Positions 47,479 through 57,123 are shown, counted from the stretch's first letter. The stretch: DNA of 64,000 nucleotides from Corynebacterium sp. (GCA_030450335.1 JAKDIS010000001.1:12856-76855), one strand, 5' to 3'. Translations and numbers: made by a program. Notes: a model not told the origin generated them from the sequence alone.

Positions 47479-48681
47479 TCAGAGGACCGTGTTGGCGAGT
47501 TCCTGCTCGACGACGTCCTCGAGGTTCTCGCGGACGCCGTCGACGGGGACGCGACGGATGACGTCGGTGAAGAAGCCGCGGATGATCAGACGGCGGGCCT
47601 CGTCGTCCGGGATGCCGCGCGACATCAGGTAGAACATGTGCTCGTCGTCGAAGCGTCCGACGGTGGCGGCGTGGCCGGCACCGACGATCTCGCCCGTCTG
47701 GATCTCCAGGTTCGGCACCGCGTCGGCACGCGCACCCTCGGTGAGCACCAGGTTCTTGTTCGTCTCGTAGGTGTCCGTGCCGGTCGCCTCCGGACGGATC
47801 AGCACGTCACCGATCCACACGGTGCGGGCCTCGGACCCGTGGCGCCCGGTCTCGCCCTGCAGCGCGGACTTGTAGAGCACGTTGGAGCGGCAGTTCGGCT
47901 CGCTATGGTCGACCAGCAGGCGCTGCTCGAAGTACTGGCCGGCGTCGGCGAAGGACACGCCCAGCAGCTCGGCGTCGCCGCCGGGGCCGGTGAACCGCAC
48001 GTGCGGCACGGAGCGGACGACGTCGCCGCCGAAGGTCGCCACGGTGTGGCGCACCGTCGCGTCGCGTCCGACGAGGATGTGCGAGTTGGACAGGTGCACC
48101 GCGGTGCGGCCCCAGTCCTCCCACACCACGGTGGTCAGGCGGGCGCCGTCGCCGACGACGAACTCCAGGTTGTCGGAGTGCGCACCCTCGCCCTGGTACC
48201 GCAGCACCACGATCGCCTCGGCGTGGGGCTCCAGCTCGATGACGGTGGTGCCGTAGGTGGTCACCTCGTCACCGGAACCGGTGACGGTCACGGTGACCGG
48301 CTCGGCCAGGACGGTGTCCTTGGCGACCAGCACGTGGTCGGCGACCGGGCTGTTGACCCAGGCCTCCGCCGCGGGACGGTCGACCGGCAGGCCGGCGCGT
48401 CCGGTGCGCTCGTCGTCCATGGCGAGCTCGGAGTAGCTCACGCCGTCCTGGTCGCCGGTGTCCACGGAGATCTTCGTGCGGGCCGCCGGTGCGGCCTTGC
48501 CCGCCGAGGTGTCCTCCAGGCCACGCAGACGACGCAGCGGCGTGAACCGCCAGTCCTCGTCCTTGCCGTGCGGCACGGGGAACGACGCCGGGTCGGCCGA
48601 CTGGTAGCGGTCGCCCTTCGTCGGCATGCTGTTCGCCGGGGTGACGGCGTTGTCTTCAGGGGTGGTGACAGGTGTGGTCAT
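47479..48681 (-). CDS. sufD: Fe-S assembly protein SufD
   Basis: This 400-residue right-handed beta-helix protein has the repeated strand pattern of the family (AEAIVVLRYQGEGAHSDNLE; LLVDHSEPNCRSNVLYKSAL) and the C-terminal helical region (MSRGIPDDEARRLIIRGFFT). The conserved DHSEPN...S segment holds the interface His/Cys region. SufD pairs with SufB and SufC. It starts 3 bases after the sufB stop. Confidence 0.96.
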   Translation of the reverse strand: MTTPVTTPEDNAVTPANSMPTKGDRYQSADPASFPVPHGKDEDWRFTPLRRLRGLEDTSAGKAAPAARTKISVDTGDQDGVSYSELAMDDERTGRAGLPVDRPAAEAWVNSPVADHVLVAKDTVLAEPVTVTVTGSGDEVTTYGTTVIELEPHAEAIVVLRYQGEGAHSDNLEFVVGDGARLTTVVWEDWGRTAVHLSNSHILVGRDATVRHTVATFGGDVVRSVPHVRFTGPGGDAELLGVSFADAGQYFEQRLLVDHSEPNCRSNVLYKSALQGETGRHGSEARTVWIGDVLIRPEATGTDTYETNKNLVLTEGARADAVPNLEIQTGEIVGAGHAATVGRFDDEHMFYLMSRGIPDDEARRLIIRGFFTDVIRRVPVDGVRENLEDVVEQELANTVL

Positions 48682-48684
48682 CGG

Positions 48685-50151
48685 TTAACCCACGGATCCT
48701 TCCATCTGCAGTTCGATCAGTCGGTTGAGCTCCAGGGCGTACTCCATCGGGAGTTCCTTGGCGATCGGCTCGACGAAGCCGCGCACGATCATCGCCATCG
48801 CCTCGTCCTCCTCGAGCCCGCGGCTCATGAGGTAGAACAGCTGGTCCTCGGACACCTGCGAGACCGTCGCCTCGTGGCCGAGGGTCACGTGGTCGTTGCG
48901 GATGTCGTTGTAGGGGTATGTGTCCGACCGCGAGATCGAGTCGACCAGCAGGGCGTCGCACTCCACGTTCGCCTTGGAGTGGTGCGCCTCCTTGTTGATC
49001 TGCACCAGACCGCGGTAGGCGGCACGGCCACCGGAACGCGCCACCGACTTCGAGACGATGTTGCTGGAGGTGTACGGCGCCATGTGCACCATCTTCGCGC
49101 CCGTGTCCTGCACCTGGTTCTCGCCGGCGAAGGCCACGGAGAGCACCTCACCCTTGGCGTGCGGACCGGTCATCCACACCGCGGGGTACTTCATGGTCAC
49201 CTTGGAGCCGATGTTGCCGTCGACCCACTCCATGGTGGCGCCCTCCTCGGCACGGGTGCGCTTGGTGACCAGGTTGTAGACGTTGTTCGACCAGTTCTGG
49301 ATGGTCGTGTAGCGGCAACGACCGCCCTTCTTCACCACGATCTCCACGACCGCGGAGTGCAGGGAGTCCGACTTGTAGATCGGCGCGGTGCAACCCTCGA
49401 CGTAGTGGACGTAGGCGTCCTCGTCGACGATGATCAGCGTGCGCTCGAACTGGCCCATGTTCTCGGTGTTGATCCGGAAGTAGGCCTGCAGCGGGATGTC
49501 GACGTGCACGCCCTTGGGCACGTAGATGAACGAGCCACCGGACCACACGGCGGTGTTCAGGGCGGAGAACTTGTTGTCACCGGCGGGGATGACGGTGCCG
49601 AAGTGCTCCTTGAACAGCTCCGGGTACTCCTTGAGGGCGGAGTCGGTGTCCAGGAAGATCACGCCCTGGCTCTCCAGGTCCTCTCGGATCTGGTGGTAGA
49701 CGACCTCCGACTCGTACTGCGCGGCCACACCGGCGACCAGACGCTGCTTCTCCGCCTCGGGGATACCCAGCTTGTCGTAGGTCTCCTTGATGTCGTCCGG
49801 CAGGTCCTCCCAGGTCTGGGCCTGCTTCTCCGTGGAACGCACGAAGTACTTGATGTTGTCGAAGTCGATCCCGCCGAGGTCGGCACCCCAGGTCGGCATC
49901 GGCTTGCGGTCGAAGGTGCTCAGCGCCTTGAGACGACGTTCGAGCATCCACTCGGGCTCGTTCTTCTTGGCGGAGATGTCCCTCACCACGGCCTCGGACA
50001 GGCCACGCTCGGCCGCGGCACCCGCGGCGTCCGAGTCGTGCCAGCCGTAGCCGTAGGCACCGATCGAGTCGATGATCTCGTCATCGGTCTGCGGTGCGTT
50101 CTGGGGCGCATTCTGGGGCTTGTTGTCAGGTAGTTGTGCAGCTTGAGTCAT
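48685..50151 (-). CDS. sufB: Fe-S scaffold protein SufB
   Basis: This 488-residue scaffold has family landmarks [60 protein letters not shown] (with a conserved Cys) and the C-terminal [20 protein letters not shown]. It has no intein, unlike M. tuberculosis SufB. It follows sufR by one base, so repressor and scaffold share an mRNA and the operon is autoregulated. Confidence 0.97.
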   Translation of the reverse strand: MTQAAQLPDNKPQNAPQNAPQTDDEIIDSIGAYGYGWHDSDAAGAAAERGLSEAVVRDISAKKNEPEWMLERRLKALSTFDRKPMPTWGADLGGIDFDNIKYFVRSTEKQAQTWEDLPDDIKETYDKLGIPEAEKQRLVAGVAAQYESEVVYHQIREDLESQGVIFLDTDSALKEYPELFKEHFGTVIPAGDNKFSALNTAVWSGGSFIYVPKGVHVDIPLQAYFRINTENMGQFERTLIIVDEDAYVHYVEGCTAPIYKSDSLHSAVVEIVVKKGGRCRYTTIQNWSNNVYNLVTKRTRAEEGATMEWVDGNIGSKVTMKYPAVWMTGPHAKGEVLSVAFAGENQVQDTGAKMVHMAPYTSSNIVSKSVARSGGRAAYRGLVQINKEAHHSKANVECDALLVDSISRSDTYPYNDIRNDHVTLGHEATVSQVSEDQLFYLMSRGLEEDEAMAMIVRGFVEPIAKELPMEYALELNRLIELQMEGSVG

Positions 50152-50152
50152 G

Positions 50153-50824
50153 TCAGCTCTCCTTCGTGGATGAAGGGTGGATTGTGGTCAGCGGGATGTG
50201 GGTCGTGCATATTCCGTTGCCGTCGGCGATGGTCGCCAGTGGTTGGGTGTGGTGGCCGAGGAGTTCGGTGACCACCCGGTGCTCCGCCGCGCAGAGTTCG
50301 GGGAACTCGTGGGCGACGTCCTGGATCGGACAGTGGTGGCGGCAGATCTGCACGCCGGTCGCGGCCTCGTTGACCGTCGCGGCGTAACCGCGGTCCGTCA
50401 ACGCCTCGGCGATGCGTCCGGCGCGGTCCACCACGGCCCCGGGGGCGTCCCCGGACTCGTCGTCCTCCACCGACCCGAACAGTTCCTGCATGCGCTGGTC
50501 GGCGAACGCCGCGACCGCGTCGTCCCCTCCGGTCTCCCGGAGGGCCCGCAGGGCCAGGAGCGCGAGTGTGTCGTAATCATGGCCGAAACGTCCGCGTCCC
50601 GCGTCGGTCAGGCGGTACTGCCTGGCCGGGCGGCCGCGCGTGCGGCCGTTGGCCGACCGCGGGGCCTCCACGGTCTCCGCGAGACCGTCCGAGACGATGT
50701 TGTCCAGGTGCCGTCGCACACCGGCGGCGCTCAGTCCGAGCGCGTCGCTGATGTCGGTGGCGCTGACCGGACCGTTCCGGAGGATCTGCGCCAGAACTTC
50801 ACGACGGGTGTCCCGTTCGCTCAT
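50153..50824 (-). CDS. sufR: Fe-S responsive repressor SufR
   Basis: This 223-residue regulator has an N-terminal winged helix ([40 protein letters not shown]) and four C-terminal cysteines at 161, 165, 178 and 206 ([19 protein letters not shown]), the pattern that binds the 4Fe-4S sensor cluster in actinobacterial SufR. Cluster loss is expected to derepress suf. The ATG at 50824 has GAGGGAAC upstream; the open frame to 50896 covers operator sequence. It heads the suf operon and is divergent from mptB. Confidence 0.94.
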   Translation of the reverse strand: MSERDTRREVLAQILRNGPVSATDISDALGLSAAGVRRHLDNIVSDGLAETVEAPRSANGRTRGRPARQYRLTDAGRGRFGHDYDTLALLALRALRETGGDDAVAAFADQRMQELFGSVEDDESGDAPGAVVDRAGRIAEALTDRGYAATVNEAATGVQICRHHCPIQDVAHEFPELCAAEHRVVTELLGHHTQPLATIADGNGICTTHIPLTTIHPSSTKES

Positions 50825-50866
50825 GAGCTGTTCCCTCCTCGACGACAGTTGTGGCAGCGGGTCATG

Positions 50867-50910
50867 ATTAGACAACACGAGTGTCGCGTAAATCATTCCC
50901 GTTGTCTAAT
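50867..50910 (-). promoter_or_regulatory. Candidate SufR operator and suf promoter
   Basis: ATTAGACAAC (50867-50876) and GTTGTCTAAT (50901-50910) form a perfect 10-base inverted repeat spaced by 24 bases. On the minus strand one arm overlaps a likely -10 TAATCA and the other lies just upstream of a possible -35 TTTACG. The arms contain CAAC/GTTG, also found in cyanobacterial SufR sites though with different spacing. Confidence 0.55.
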
Positions 50911-51002
50911 AAGGGCAGGCTGACCTGTTGTTTCTCTGCTCTACCGACAGTCCTATTTTCGCAACGGCAGGGTGTCTGCCACGGTCCACGCGGCCCGACC
51001 CG

Positions 51003-51008
51003 TAGAAT
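51003..51008 (+). promoter_or_regulatory. Leaderless-type -10 hexamer for mptB
   Basis: TAGAAT is followed by 6 bases and the GTG at 51015, with no ribosome-binding site. Confidence 0.6.
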
Positions 51009-51014
51009 GCCGGT

Positions 51015-52706
51015 GTGACTCAGCCACCCCCCTCCGAGAGCCCTGTGACCGACGACCCGGCACAGGAGTCCCCGGAGCGGCGGCAGGCGGGGGGACGTGG
51101 CCTGACCCGGATGTTCGGCCTGCTGCCGAACATCGGCACCGCCGGCTCGCGCAGTGCCACCCTGCACACCACCAGCCCGGCGGCCCCCGTCCGCCGTTTC
51201 ACCGGCGGTGAACTGCTGCGCCTGCGGCTCGGCGTGTTCACCGGCATCATCGGCTCGGTATTGATCGCCGTCGGCGGCGTGGGTGCCGGGGCGCTGCCCG
51301 TGGTCGGCAACACCCTGTGGTCGTTGCCGATCAGCGGATTCCTCTCCCGCATGCTGCACACCACCACCGTTGCGGTCTTCGTGGGCATCAGTCTGCTGAT
51401 CGTGGGGTGGCTGCTGCTCTGGCGCTACTGCGTGCCACGGCGGGACGCCGACGTGCCGTTGCTGCCGACGGCGTCGCTGGTGCGCATCGGCGTGCTGTGG
51501 GTGCTGCCGTTGCTGGCCACCGCACCGATGTTCACCCAGGACATCTACTCCTACCTGGCCCAGGGATCCATCGCAGCCCAGGGGATGGACCCCTACTCCG
51601 CCGGGCCGGTGGACCTGCTCGGCGTGGACAACGACCTGGCCCGCTCCGTGCCCTTCGAGTGGTCGCACTCCCCCGCCCCCTACGGCCCGGTCGCCGTGGG
51701 AATGGCGGCGGTGATCTCGAAGCTCACCGGCGACGTCATCGCCCTCGGGGTGATCGCCCACCGGCTGATCTCCGTGGTCGGCGTGTTCGTGGCGGCGTGG
51801 GCGGTGGTGCGTCTGGCGCGCCGCTGCGGTGTGCACCCGCAGGCGGCGTTGTGGCTGGGCATCCTCAACCCGCTGGTCTACCTGCACCTGGTCGCCGGGG
51901 TGCACAACGAGTCGGTGATGATGGGCATGCTGCTCGCCGGCGTGGAGTGCGGCCTGCGCGCGGTGGACGCCGGCCCGGTGCCGGCCGTGCGCCGGTGGCT
52001 GTGGGGTGCGTCCGGCATCGTGCTGATCAGTGCGGCGGGCATGGTCAAGGTCACCGCCTTCCTCGCCCTCGGCTTCGTCGGCGTGGCACTGGCCCGCTAC
52101 CTCGGGGGACGCTTCCGCGACCTCTTCGCCGCCGCGGCGATCTACGCCGTCGGCACGGGCGTGGTGGTCGTCGCCGTGTCGCTGGCCTCCGGGCTCGGCT
52201 TCGGCTGGATCACCGTGCAGGGCGGGGCGACCGAGGTGATCAGCTGGATGTCGGTGACCACCGACATCGGCCTGCTCACCGCGAACAGCGGCATGTGGCT
52301 GGGGCTGGGCGACCACACCGACGCCGCCCTGTCCACCGCCCGGCTGATCGGGTTGATGATCGGCGGGTTCTGGGTGGTGCGCATGCTGTGGGCGTCCTTC
52401 CGCGGACGCGTGCACCCCGTCGGCGGGCTGGGCGTGGCGACCTTCTTCCTCGTCGTCTTCTTCCCCGTGGTGCACCCCTGGTACGTGCTGTGGGCGGTGA
52501 TGCCGCTGGCGGCGTGGGCCAACCGCGGCACGTTCCGGGTGGCCGTGGTGGCCTACTCGGCGATCCTGAGCTACTTCATCCTGCCGCGCGGGCTGAACCT
52601 GCCGCCGGCGACGGTGGCGGTGATGTACCTGATGTCGGCGCTGTTCTCGGTGGTGTTCATGGTGGTGGGCTGGCTGCTTTACCAACGCCGTCAGCGCAAC
52701 GGATAG
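51015..52706 (+). CDS. mptB: Alpha-(1->6)-mannopyranosyltransferase MptB
   Basis: This 563-residue GT-C membrane glycosyltransferase has about 13 hydrophobic segments. The periplasmic loop after the third or fourth helix has the GT-C acidic site TAPMFTQDIYSYLAQG, and SHSPAPYGPVAVG, NPLVYLHLVAGVHNESVMM and FFPVVHPWYVLWAVMP are typical. MptB elongates the mannan core of lipomannan/lipoarabinomannan from polyprenyl-phosphomannose. The order mptB-ABC-ABC-ctaA next to suf is conserved in mycobacteria and corynebacteria. The cytoplasmic N-terminus of about 60 residues is Pro/Ser-rich. Confidence 0.92.
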   Translation: MTQPPPSESPVTDDPAQESPERRQAGGRGLTRMFGLLPNIGTAGSRSATLHTTSPAAPVRRFTGGELLRLRLGVFTGIIGSVLIAVGGVGAGALPVVGNTLWSLPISGFLSRMLHTTTVAVFVGISLLIVGWLLLWRYCVPRRDADVPLLPTASLVRIGVLWVLPLLATAPMFTQDIYSYLAQGSIAAQGMDPYSAGPVDLLGVDNDLARSVPFEWSHSPAPYGPVAVGMAAVISKLTGDVIALGVIAHRLISVVGVFVAAWAVVRLARRCGVHPQAALWLGILNPLVYLHLVAGVHNESVMMGMLLAGVECGLRAVDAGPVPAVRRWLWGASGIVLISAAGMVKVTAFLALGFVGVALARYLGGRFRDLFAAAAIYAVGTGVVVVAVSLASGLGFGWITVQGGATEVISWMSVTTDIGLLTANSGMWLGLGDHTDAALSTARLIGLMIGGFWVVRMLWASFRGRVHPVGGLGVATFFLVVFFPVVHPWYVLWAVMPLAAWANRGTFRVAVVAYSAILSYFILPRGLNLPPATVAVMYLMSALFSVVFMVVGWLLYQRRQRNG

Positions 52707-52709
52707 ACT
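52704..52709 (+). promoter_or_regulatory. Leaderless-type -10 hexamer for the ABC transporter operon
   Basis: TAGACT overlaps the mptB stop codon and is followed by 8 bases and the GTG at 52718. Confidence 0.6.
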
Positions 52710-52717
52710 CTGGCACC

Positions 52718-53665
52718 GTGGTTAGCGCAGGGAAGGACGCGGGCAGCCGGGCTGCACTCCGTTTACGCGGGGTCGTCAAGAGGTACGGGGACGTCACCGC
52801 GGTGGACGGCCTGGACCTCACCGTCGGGCAGGCCGAGGTCCTTGCCCTGCTGGGCCCCAACGGGGCGGGCAAGACGACGACGGTGGAGATGTGCGAGGGC
52901 TTCCTGGCCCCCGACGAGGGCACCGTCGAGGTGCTCGGCACCGACCCCTCGCGCGACACCGACCGGCTGCGCGGACGCATCGGCGTGATGCTGCAGGGCG
53001 GCGGGGCGTACCCGGGCATCCGCGTCGGCGAGATGCTCGACCTCGCGGCGTCCTACTCCGCCGACCCCCTCGACCCGGCCTGGCTGCTCGAGACCGTGGG
53101 CCTGACCGGCCACGAGAAGTCCAGCTACCGCCGCCTGTCCGGCGGCCAGCAGCAGCGCCTCTCGCTGGCGCTGGCCCTGGTGGGACGTCCCGAGCTGGTC
53201 TTCCTCGACGAACCGACCGCGGGGCTGGACGCCCAGTCGCGCCTGGCGGTGTGGGACCTGATCACCGCGCTGCGCGGCGACGGGGTGTCGGTGGTGCTCA
53301 CCACCCACCTCATGGACGAGGCCGAGGCGCTCGCCGACCACGTGGTCATCATCGACCACGGCAAGGCGGTGGCCCAGGGCACGATCAGCGAGCTCACCAG
53401 CACCTCCGACCCGCGCGTCACCGTGTGCACCGACCGCGAGCTGGACGTGGCGGCCCTGGCCGAACGGCTCGCACCGTCCGGCGCCACCGTCTCGGTGACC
53501 CGGCCCGCGCGGATCTCCGTGTCCGCGACGGTGACCCCCGCGCTCGTCGCCGAGATCACCGCCGAGGCAGCCCGCCAGGACGTGCTCGTGACCTCCCTGG
53601 AGGTCGACCAGCGCAGCCTGGAGAGCGTGTTCCTCGACATCACCGGAAGGGAGATCCGCGCATGA
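52718..53665 (+). CDS. ABC transporter ATP-binding protein (DrrA-type)
   Basis: This 315-residue ATPase has Walker A LGPNGAGKTTTVEM, signature LSGGQQQRLSLA, Walker B LVFLDEPTAGLDAQ and the H-loop LTTHLMDEAEAL. The C-terminal 90 residues (VTVCTDRELDVAALAERL; LESVFLDITGREI) are the extension of the DrrA/CcmA export subfamily. The permease gene overlaps its stop (ATGA). The substrate is unknown; the conserved place between mptB and ctaA suggests an envelope or heme-related cargo, which is inference. Confidence 0.92.
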   Translation: MVSAGKDAGSRAALRLRGVVKRYGDVTAVDGLDLTVGQAEVLALLGPNGAGKTTTVEMCEGFLAPDEGTVEVLGTDPSRDTDRLRGRIGVMLQGGGAYPGIRVGEMLDLAASYSADPLDPAWLLETVGLTGHEKSSYRRLSGGQQQRLSLALALVGRPELVFLDEPTAGLDAQSRLAVWDLITALRGDGVSVVLTTHLMDEAEALADHVVIIDHGKAVAQGTISELTSTSDPRVTVCTDRELDVAALAERLAPSGATVSVTRPARISVSATVTPALVAEITAEAARQDVLVTSLEVDQRSLESVFLDITGREIRA

Positions 53666-54462
53666 TCCGGTCCCGTCAGACCTCCGGGCGTTTCGCCCCC
53701 GGCCAGTTCACGCCCGACCCGCACCAGGCGCCGACCGGGCGGATGCTGCTGGCCCAGGCCCGCATCGAGACGCTGCTCTTCCTGCGCCACGGCGAACAGC
53801 AGCTGCTGTCGCTGGTGATCCCGCTGGGCCTGCTCGTGGCCCTGAGCCTGATCCCCGTGGTCCCGCTGGACGACGCGGTGCAGAACGTGTACCCGATGAC
53901 CGTGGGCATCGCGCTGATGAGCGCCGGGTTCACCGGACAGGCCATCGCCGTGGCCTTCGACCGACGCTACGGGGCGCTGAAACGCATCGGCGCGTGCGGC
54001 GTTCCGCGCCGCGTCCTGATCGCGGGCAAGATCATGGCCGTGGGCGCCGCGGTGCTCGTGCAGCTCGTCGTCCTCACCGCCGTGGCGCTGCTGCTGGGCT
54101 GGTCGCCGAGCGCGGCCGGCGCCCTGCCCGCGGCCCTGTTCATCCTCGTGGGCGTGGCCACCTTCACCGCCCTGGGACTGCTGCTCGGCGGGACGCTGAG
54201 CTCCGAACTGGTGCTCGCACTCGGCAACACGATCTGGTTCGTGCTCATGGGGGCCGCCGTCGTCGCGGCGATGGACACCGACCTGCCCGGCCCGGTGCAC
54301 GCCGGACTGCGCGTCCTGCCGTCCGTGGCGCTGACCGACGGGCTGGTGGACGCCTCCGCCGGCACGATGAACCTGCCCGCCCTGCTCGTCCTTGCCGCCT
54401 GGGGTGTGGTGGGCGGCGCACTGGCCGTGCGGTTCTTCTCCTTCACCATGGACGACGACTGA
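53662..54462 (+). CDS. ABC-2 type transporter permease
   Basis: This 266-residue membrane protein has about six helices (LLSLVIPLGLLVALSLIPVV; VLVQLVVLTAVALLLGW; FILVGVATFTALGLLLGGTL). The segment AFDRRYGALKRIGACGVPRR is the cytoplasmic coupling region of ABC-2 permeases. The ATG overlaps the ATPase stop by four bases, so the two form an exporter. The N-terminal 30 residues are hydrophilic. Confidence 0.92.
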   Translation: MIRSRQTSGRFAPGQFTPDPHQAPTGRMLLAQARIETLLFLRHGEQQLLSLVIPLGLLVALSLIPVVPLDDAVQNVYPMTVGIALMSAGFTGQAIAVAFDRRYGALKRIGACGVPRRVLIAGKIMAVGAAVLVQLVVLTAVALLLGWSPSAAGALPAALFILVGVATFTALGLLLGGTLSSELVLALGNTIWFVLMGAAVVAAMDTDLPGPVHAGLRVLPSVALTDGLVDASAGTMNLPALLVLAAWGVVGGALAVRFFSFTMDDD

Positions 54463-54509
54463 GCCGACGACTGAGCCGTTCAGATTACGGCCGTCGCGCC
54501 CTGTAGCGA

Positions 54510-54515
54510 TAGACT
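54510..54515 (+). promoter_or_regulatory. Leaderless-type -10 hexamer for ctaA
   Basis: TAGACT is followed by 8 bases and the GTG at 54524, the same hexamer and spacing as the promoter at 52704 and that of mshC. Confidence 0.65.
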
Positions 54516-54523
54516 GGCACACC

Positions 54524-55654
54524 GTGAAGGTCTCGCAGAAACCCCAGGACGGCAGCCCGACAACCAGCACGGACCCCGGGGTCGTGCCCCGGGTGAGGGA
54601 CACCACACTGGTGGCGATGCGCGACCGTGTGCAACACACCTCCAACCCGGTGAACCGGGGCTTCCTGCGCTTCTACGCCGCGATCCTCGCCCTGTGCGCG
54701 TGGTCGCCGGTGCCCACGGTGAAACGCCAGCGCCTGTACGCGATCATCCTCATGGTCTGCCAGGGCGGCATCACCTTCACCGGTTCGCTGGTGCGCGTCA
54801 CCGGCTCGGGTCTGGGCTGCCCCACCTGGCCGCAGTGCCACCCCGGCTCGCTGGTGCCGGAGTCCGGGACGACCCCGGCGATCCACCAGGCCATCGAGTT
54901 CGGCAACCGGATGCTGACCTTCGTTCTCATCGTCGCCGCCCTGGTGGCCTTCCTGACGGTCCTGCGGGCGGCCCGTCGCAACTCGATCCTGCACATCGCC
55001 TTCCTGCAGGGCATCGGCATCATCGCCCAGGCGGTCATCGGCGGCATCACCGTGCACCTGGACCTGGCGTGGTGGATCGTGATGGCCCACTTCCTGCCCT
55101 CGATGGTGCTGGTCTTCTTCGCTGCGGTGATGCTCGTCAAGATCGGTGAGGACGACGACGCCCCGCGTCGCGCCACCATGCCGCGGCCGTTGCGGTGGGC
55201 CACCTGGGGTTCGGCGCTCGGCCTGGCGATCACACTGGTCACCGGCACGATGACCACCAGCTCCGGCCCGCACGCCGGCGACGAGGCGATCATGGAGGGC
55301 GACCGACTGCAGATCGCCCTGTTCGAGATCGCCAACATGCACGCCCACGCGATGTACCTGTACATGGGCATCACCATCGGCCTGCTCGCCGGCCTGCTGG
55401 CCGTGCACGTGGACCGTCGGATCAAGACCGCCGCCCTGGTGCTGATCCTGGGGATCGTGATCCAGGGCGTGGTCGGCGTGGTGCAGTACAACCTCGGTGT
55501 GCCGCGCTGGACGGTGCCGCCGCACGTCCTCGGCTCCGCGGTCGTGACCGCCGCCACGGGCCTGCTGTGGGCGATGCGCTTCCGCCGTGGCGAGGACGCC
55601 GCGGACCGCGACTACGACACCGAGGACGCCGCGGACACAGTGGACGCCTCGTAG
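54524..55654 (+). CDS. ctaA: Heme A synthase CtaA (COX15)
   Basis: This 376-residue membrane protein oxidises heme O to heme A for cytochrome aa3 oxidase. It has eight predicted helices; TFTGSLVRVTGSGLGCPTWPQCHPGSLVP matches the family in its first extracytoplasmic loop, with the conserved cysteine pair, and heme-ligand histidines lie in IHQAIEFGNRM, IVMAHFLPSM, MHAHAMYLY and PPHVLGSAVV. The tail is acidic. The frame is open upstream to 54392, but the leaderless-type promoter picks GTG 54524. The partner ctaB is encoded convergently nearby. Confidence 0.94.
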   Translation: MKVSQKPQDGSPTTSTDPGVVPRVRDTTLVAMRDRVQHTSNPVNRGFLRFYAAILALCAWSPVPTVKRQRLYAIILMVCQGGITFTGSLVRVTGSGLGCPTWPQCHPGSLVPESGTTPAIHQAIEFGNRMLTFVLIVAALVAFLTVLRAARRNSILHIAFLQGIGIIAQAVIGGITVHLDLAWWIVMAHFLPSMVLVFFAAVMLVKIGEDDDAPRRATMPRPLRWATWGSALGLAITLVTGTMTTSSGPHAGDEAIMEGDRLQIALFEIANMHAHAMYLYMGITIGLLAGLLAVHVDRRIKTAALVLILGIVIQGVVGVVQYNLGVPRWTVPPHVLGSAVVTAATGLLWAMRFRRGEDAADRDYDTEDAADTVDAS

Positions 55655-55705
55655 CGTCCGGCGGTGGTCCCCGCCCATCCACACTCCCCACGGGCACGTG
55701 GCAAT

Positions 55706-55736
55706 CCCCCCAGGTCGGTGCTACCGACCTGGGGGG
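55706..55736 (+). terminator. Terminator after ctaA
   Basis: CCCCCCAGGTCGGT pairs perfectly with ACCGACCTGGGGGG around the loop GCT (14 base pairs). A run of ten G follows on the plus strand rather than T. Confidence 0.8.
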
Positions 55737-55890
55737 GGGGTGCTCGTTGCCGGGGCCCTCCCGCCCGCTCTCGTGTCCCTCCCCGTCCCCTCCCGGTCGA
55801 TGGTCAAGATGTGTGTCCGTGACCGGTACTCCACGGCCGGTCTGCGTCCGCTGATTCCGAGTAGCCCGACGTAGCTCGTGCCCACACCAC

Positions 55891-55956
55891 GGCGCAATCA
55901 CTGCAATACCGTACCGTAACAGCCAGTGACCGGGCCCGAATGCAATGATTGCGCCG
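55891..55956. repeat. 66-base inverted repeat with GCGCAATCA/TGATTGCGC arms
   Basis: Arms 55891-55907 and 55940-55956 are reverse complements at 15 of 17 positions (GGCGCAATCActGCAAt type) around a 32-base centre. It lies between two clear terminators and is not needed for either. Possible roles are a regulator binding site, a processed small-RNA fold or a remnant of a lost gene. Confidence 0.6.
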
Positions 55957-55966
55957 GGCAGAGAAC

Positions 55967-56005
55967 AACCCCACAGGGTGGTCTCTGACCGATCTGTGGG
56001 GTTGG
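55967..56005 (-). terminator. Terminator after ctaB
   Basis: On the minus strand CAACCCCACAG pairs perfectly with CTGTGGGGTTG (11 base pairs, 17-base loop), and TTCTCTG follows. It starts about 18 bases after the ctaB stop. Confidence 0.75.
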
Positions 56006-56023
56006 ACGCTGGAGTTGGGGCCC

Positions 56024-56950
56024 TTAGCGGCCGAGCATCTCGCTGACGGTCTCCAGGCCGAGGACGGCGTCCACCGACAGACCCACGAAGAGCACCGAGA
56101 GATAGTTGTTCGACAGGAAGAAGAGGTTCATCGGCTTGACCTTCACGCCCTTCTTCACCCCGTTGTGCAGCCCGTGGGCGCGCAGGATGAACCACGCACC
56201 GCTGAGCAGCGCCACCACGGCGTAGACCCAGCCGGTCGCCGGGACGAGCAGCAGCGATGTGATCACCGTCGCCCACGTGTACCAGAGGATCTGGCGGGTG
56301 ACCTCGAGCGGGGGCTTGACGACGGGCATCATCGGCACGCCGGCGGCCTCGTAGTCCTCGCGGTAGCGCATGCCCAGCGCCCAGGTGTGCGGCGGCGTCC
56401 AGAAGAAGATGATCAGGAACAGCAGCAGCGCCTGGCCCCAGGACGCCCAGCCGGCGTTGAAGGAACCGCCGTTGGCCTCGGTCACGGTGGCCCAGCCGAC
56501 CATCACCGGCATACAGCCGGCCGCCCCGCCCCAGATCACGTTCTGCCAGGTCCGACGCTTGAGCCACTTGGTGTACACGAAGATGTAGAACCAGATGGTC
56601 AGCAGGATGAATCCGGCGGCCAGCCACGAGTGGCACAGCAGGCCGAGCCACAGCACACTGCCTACGGTCAGCGCCCAGGCGAAGATGCGGGCCTCGGTCT
56701 TGTTCACCGTGTGCTTGGCCAGCGGCCTACGGTGCGTGCGACGCATCTTCTGGTCGATGTCGTAGTCGGCGACCATGTTGAAGGTGTTCGCCGCGGCGGC
56801 GCCCATCCACCCGCCGACCAGTGTCAGCAGGATCAGGCCGAGGTTCACCTCACCGCGCTGCGCCTGGAGCATGGACGGGATGGCGGCGACAAGCAGCAGC
56901 TCGATGACCCGGGGTTTCGTCAGCGAGATATACGCCTTGATCTTGTCCAC
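56024..56950 (-). CDS. ctaB: Protoheme IX farnesyltransferase CtaB (heme O synthase)
   Basis: This 308-residue UbiA-family membrane enzyme adds the farnesyl tail to heme B. The first Asp-rich site is [23 protein letters not shown] (read as positions about 60-82), and the second region is [17 protein letters not shown]. About eight or nine helices are visible. The first in-frame start is GTG 56950 because an in-frame TGA lies two codons upstream, so the protein lacks the longer N-terminus of some orthologues. GGAGG lies about 12 bases upstream. It is divergent from tkt. Confidence 0.95.
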   Translation of the reverse strand: MDKIKAYISLTKPRVIELLLVAAIPSMLQAQRGEVNLGLILLTLVGGWMGAAAANTFNMVADYDIDQKMRRTHRRPLAKHTVNKTEARIFAWALTVGSVLWLGLLCHSWLAAGFILLTIWFYIFVYTKWLKRRTWQNVIWGGAAGCMPVMVGWATVTEANGGSFNAGWASWGQALLLFLIIFFWTPPHTWALGMRYREDYEAAGVPMMPVVKPPLEVTRQILWYTWATVITSLLLVPATGWVYAVVALLSGAWFILRAHGLHNGVKKGVKVKPMNLFFLSNNYLSVLFVGLSVDAVLGLETVSEMLGR

Positions 56951-57094
56951 CGGTCAGTCCGCCTCCATAAACGCCATCGTCACCGTGTGTTCCTGGTTGT
57001 CGGGACACACGGATCTGCCAAACGGACAGGTTACCCGAGCCGGTGGTGGGACCGAAAACCGCTGTCGCCTCCGGGCCTGCCGGTGATCCGCCAG

Positions 57095-57123
57095 TGACAC
57101 GGTCGACCTCCGCCCACTACACT
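57095..57123 (+). promoter_or_regulatory. tkt operon promoter
   Basis: A -35 TGACAC (57095-57100) and a -10 TACACT (57118-57123) are separated by 17 bases. The start would fall near 57130, leaving about 87 bases of leader with a ribosome-binding site. Confidence 0.55.

Larger units (their letters stand above)
55655..56023. other. 369-base gap between ctaA and ctaB
   Basis: No gene is supported here. It contains the ctaA terminator (55706-55736), an uncharacterised 66-base inverted repeat (55891-55956) and the ctaB terminator (55967-56005). C. glutamicum has a quinone oxidoreductase gene (qor) between ctaA and ctaB; nothing like it remains here. Confidence 0.6.
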
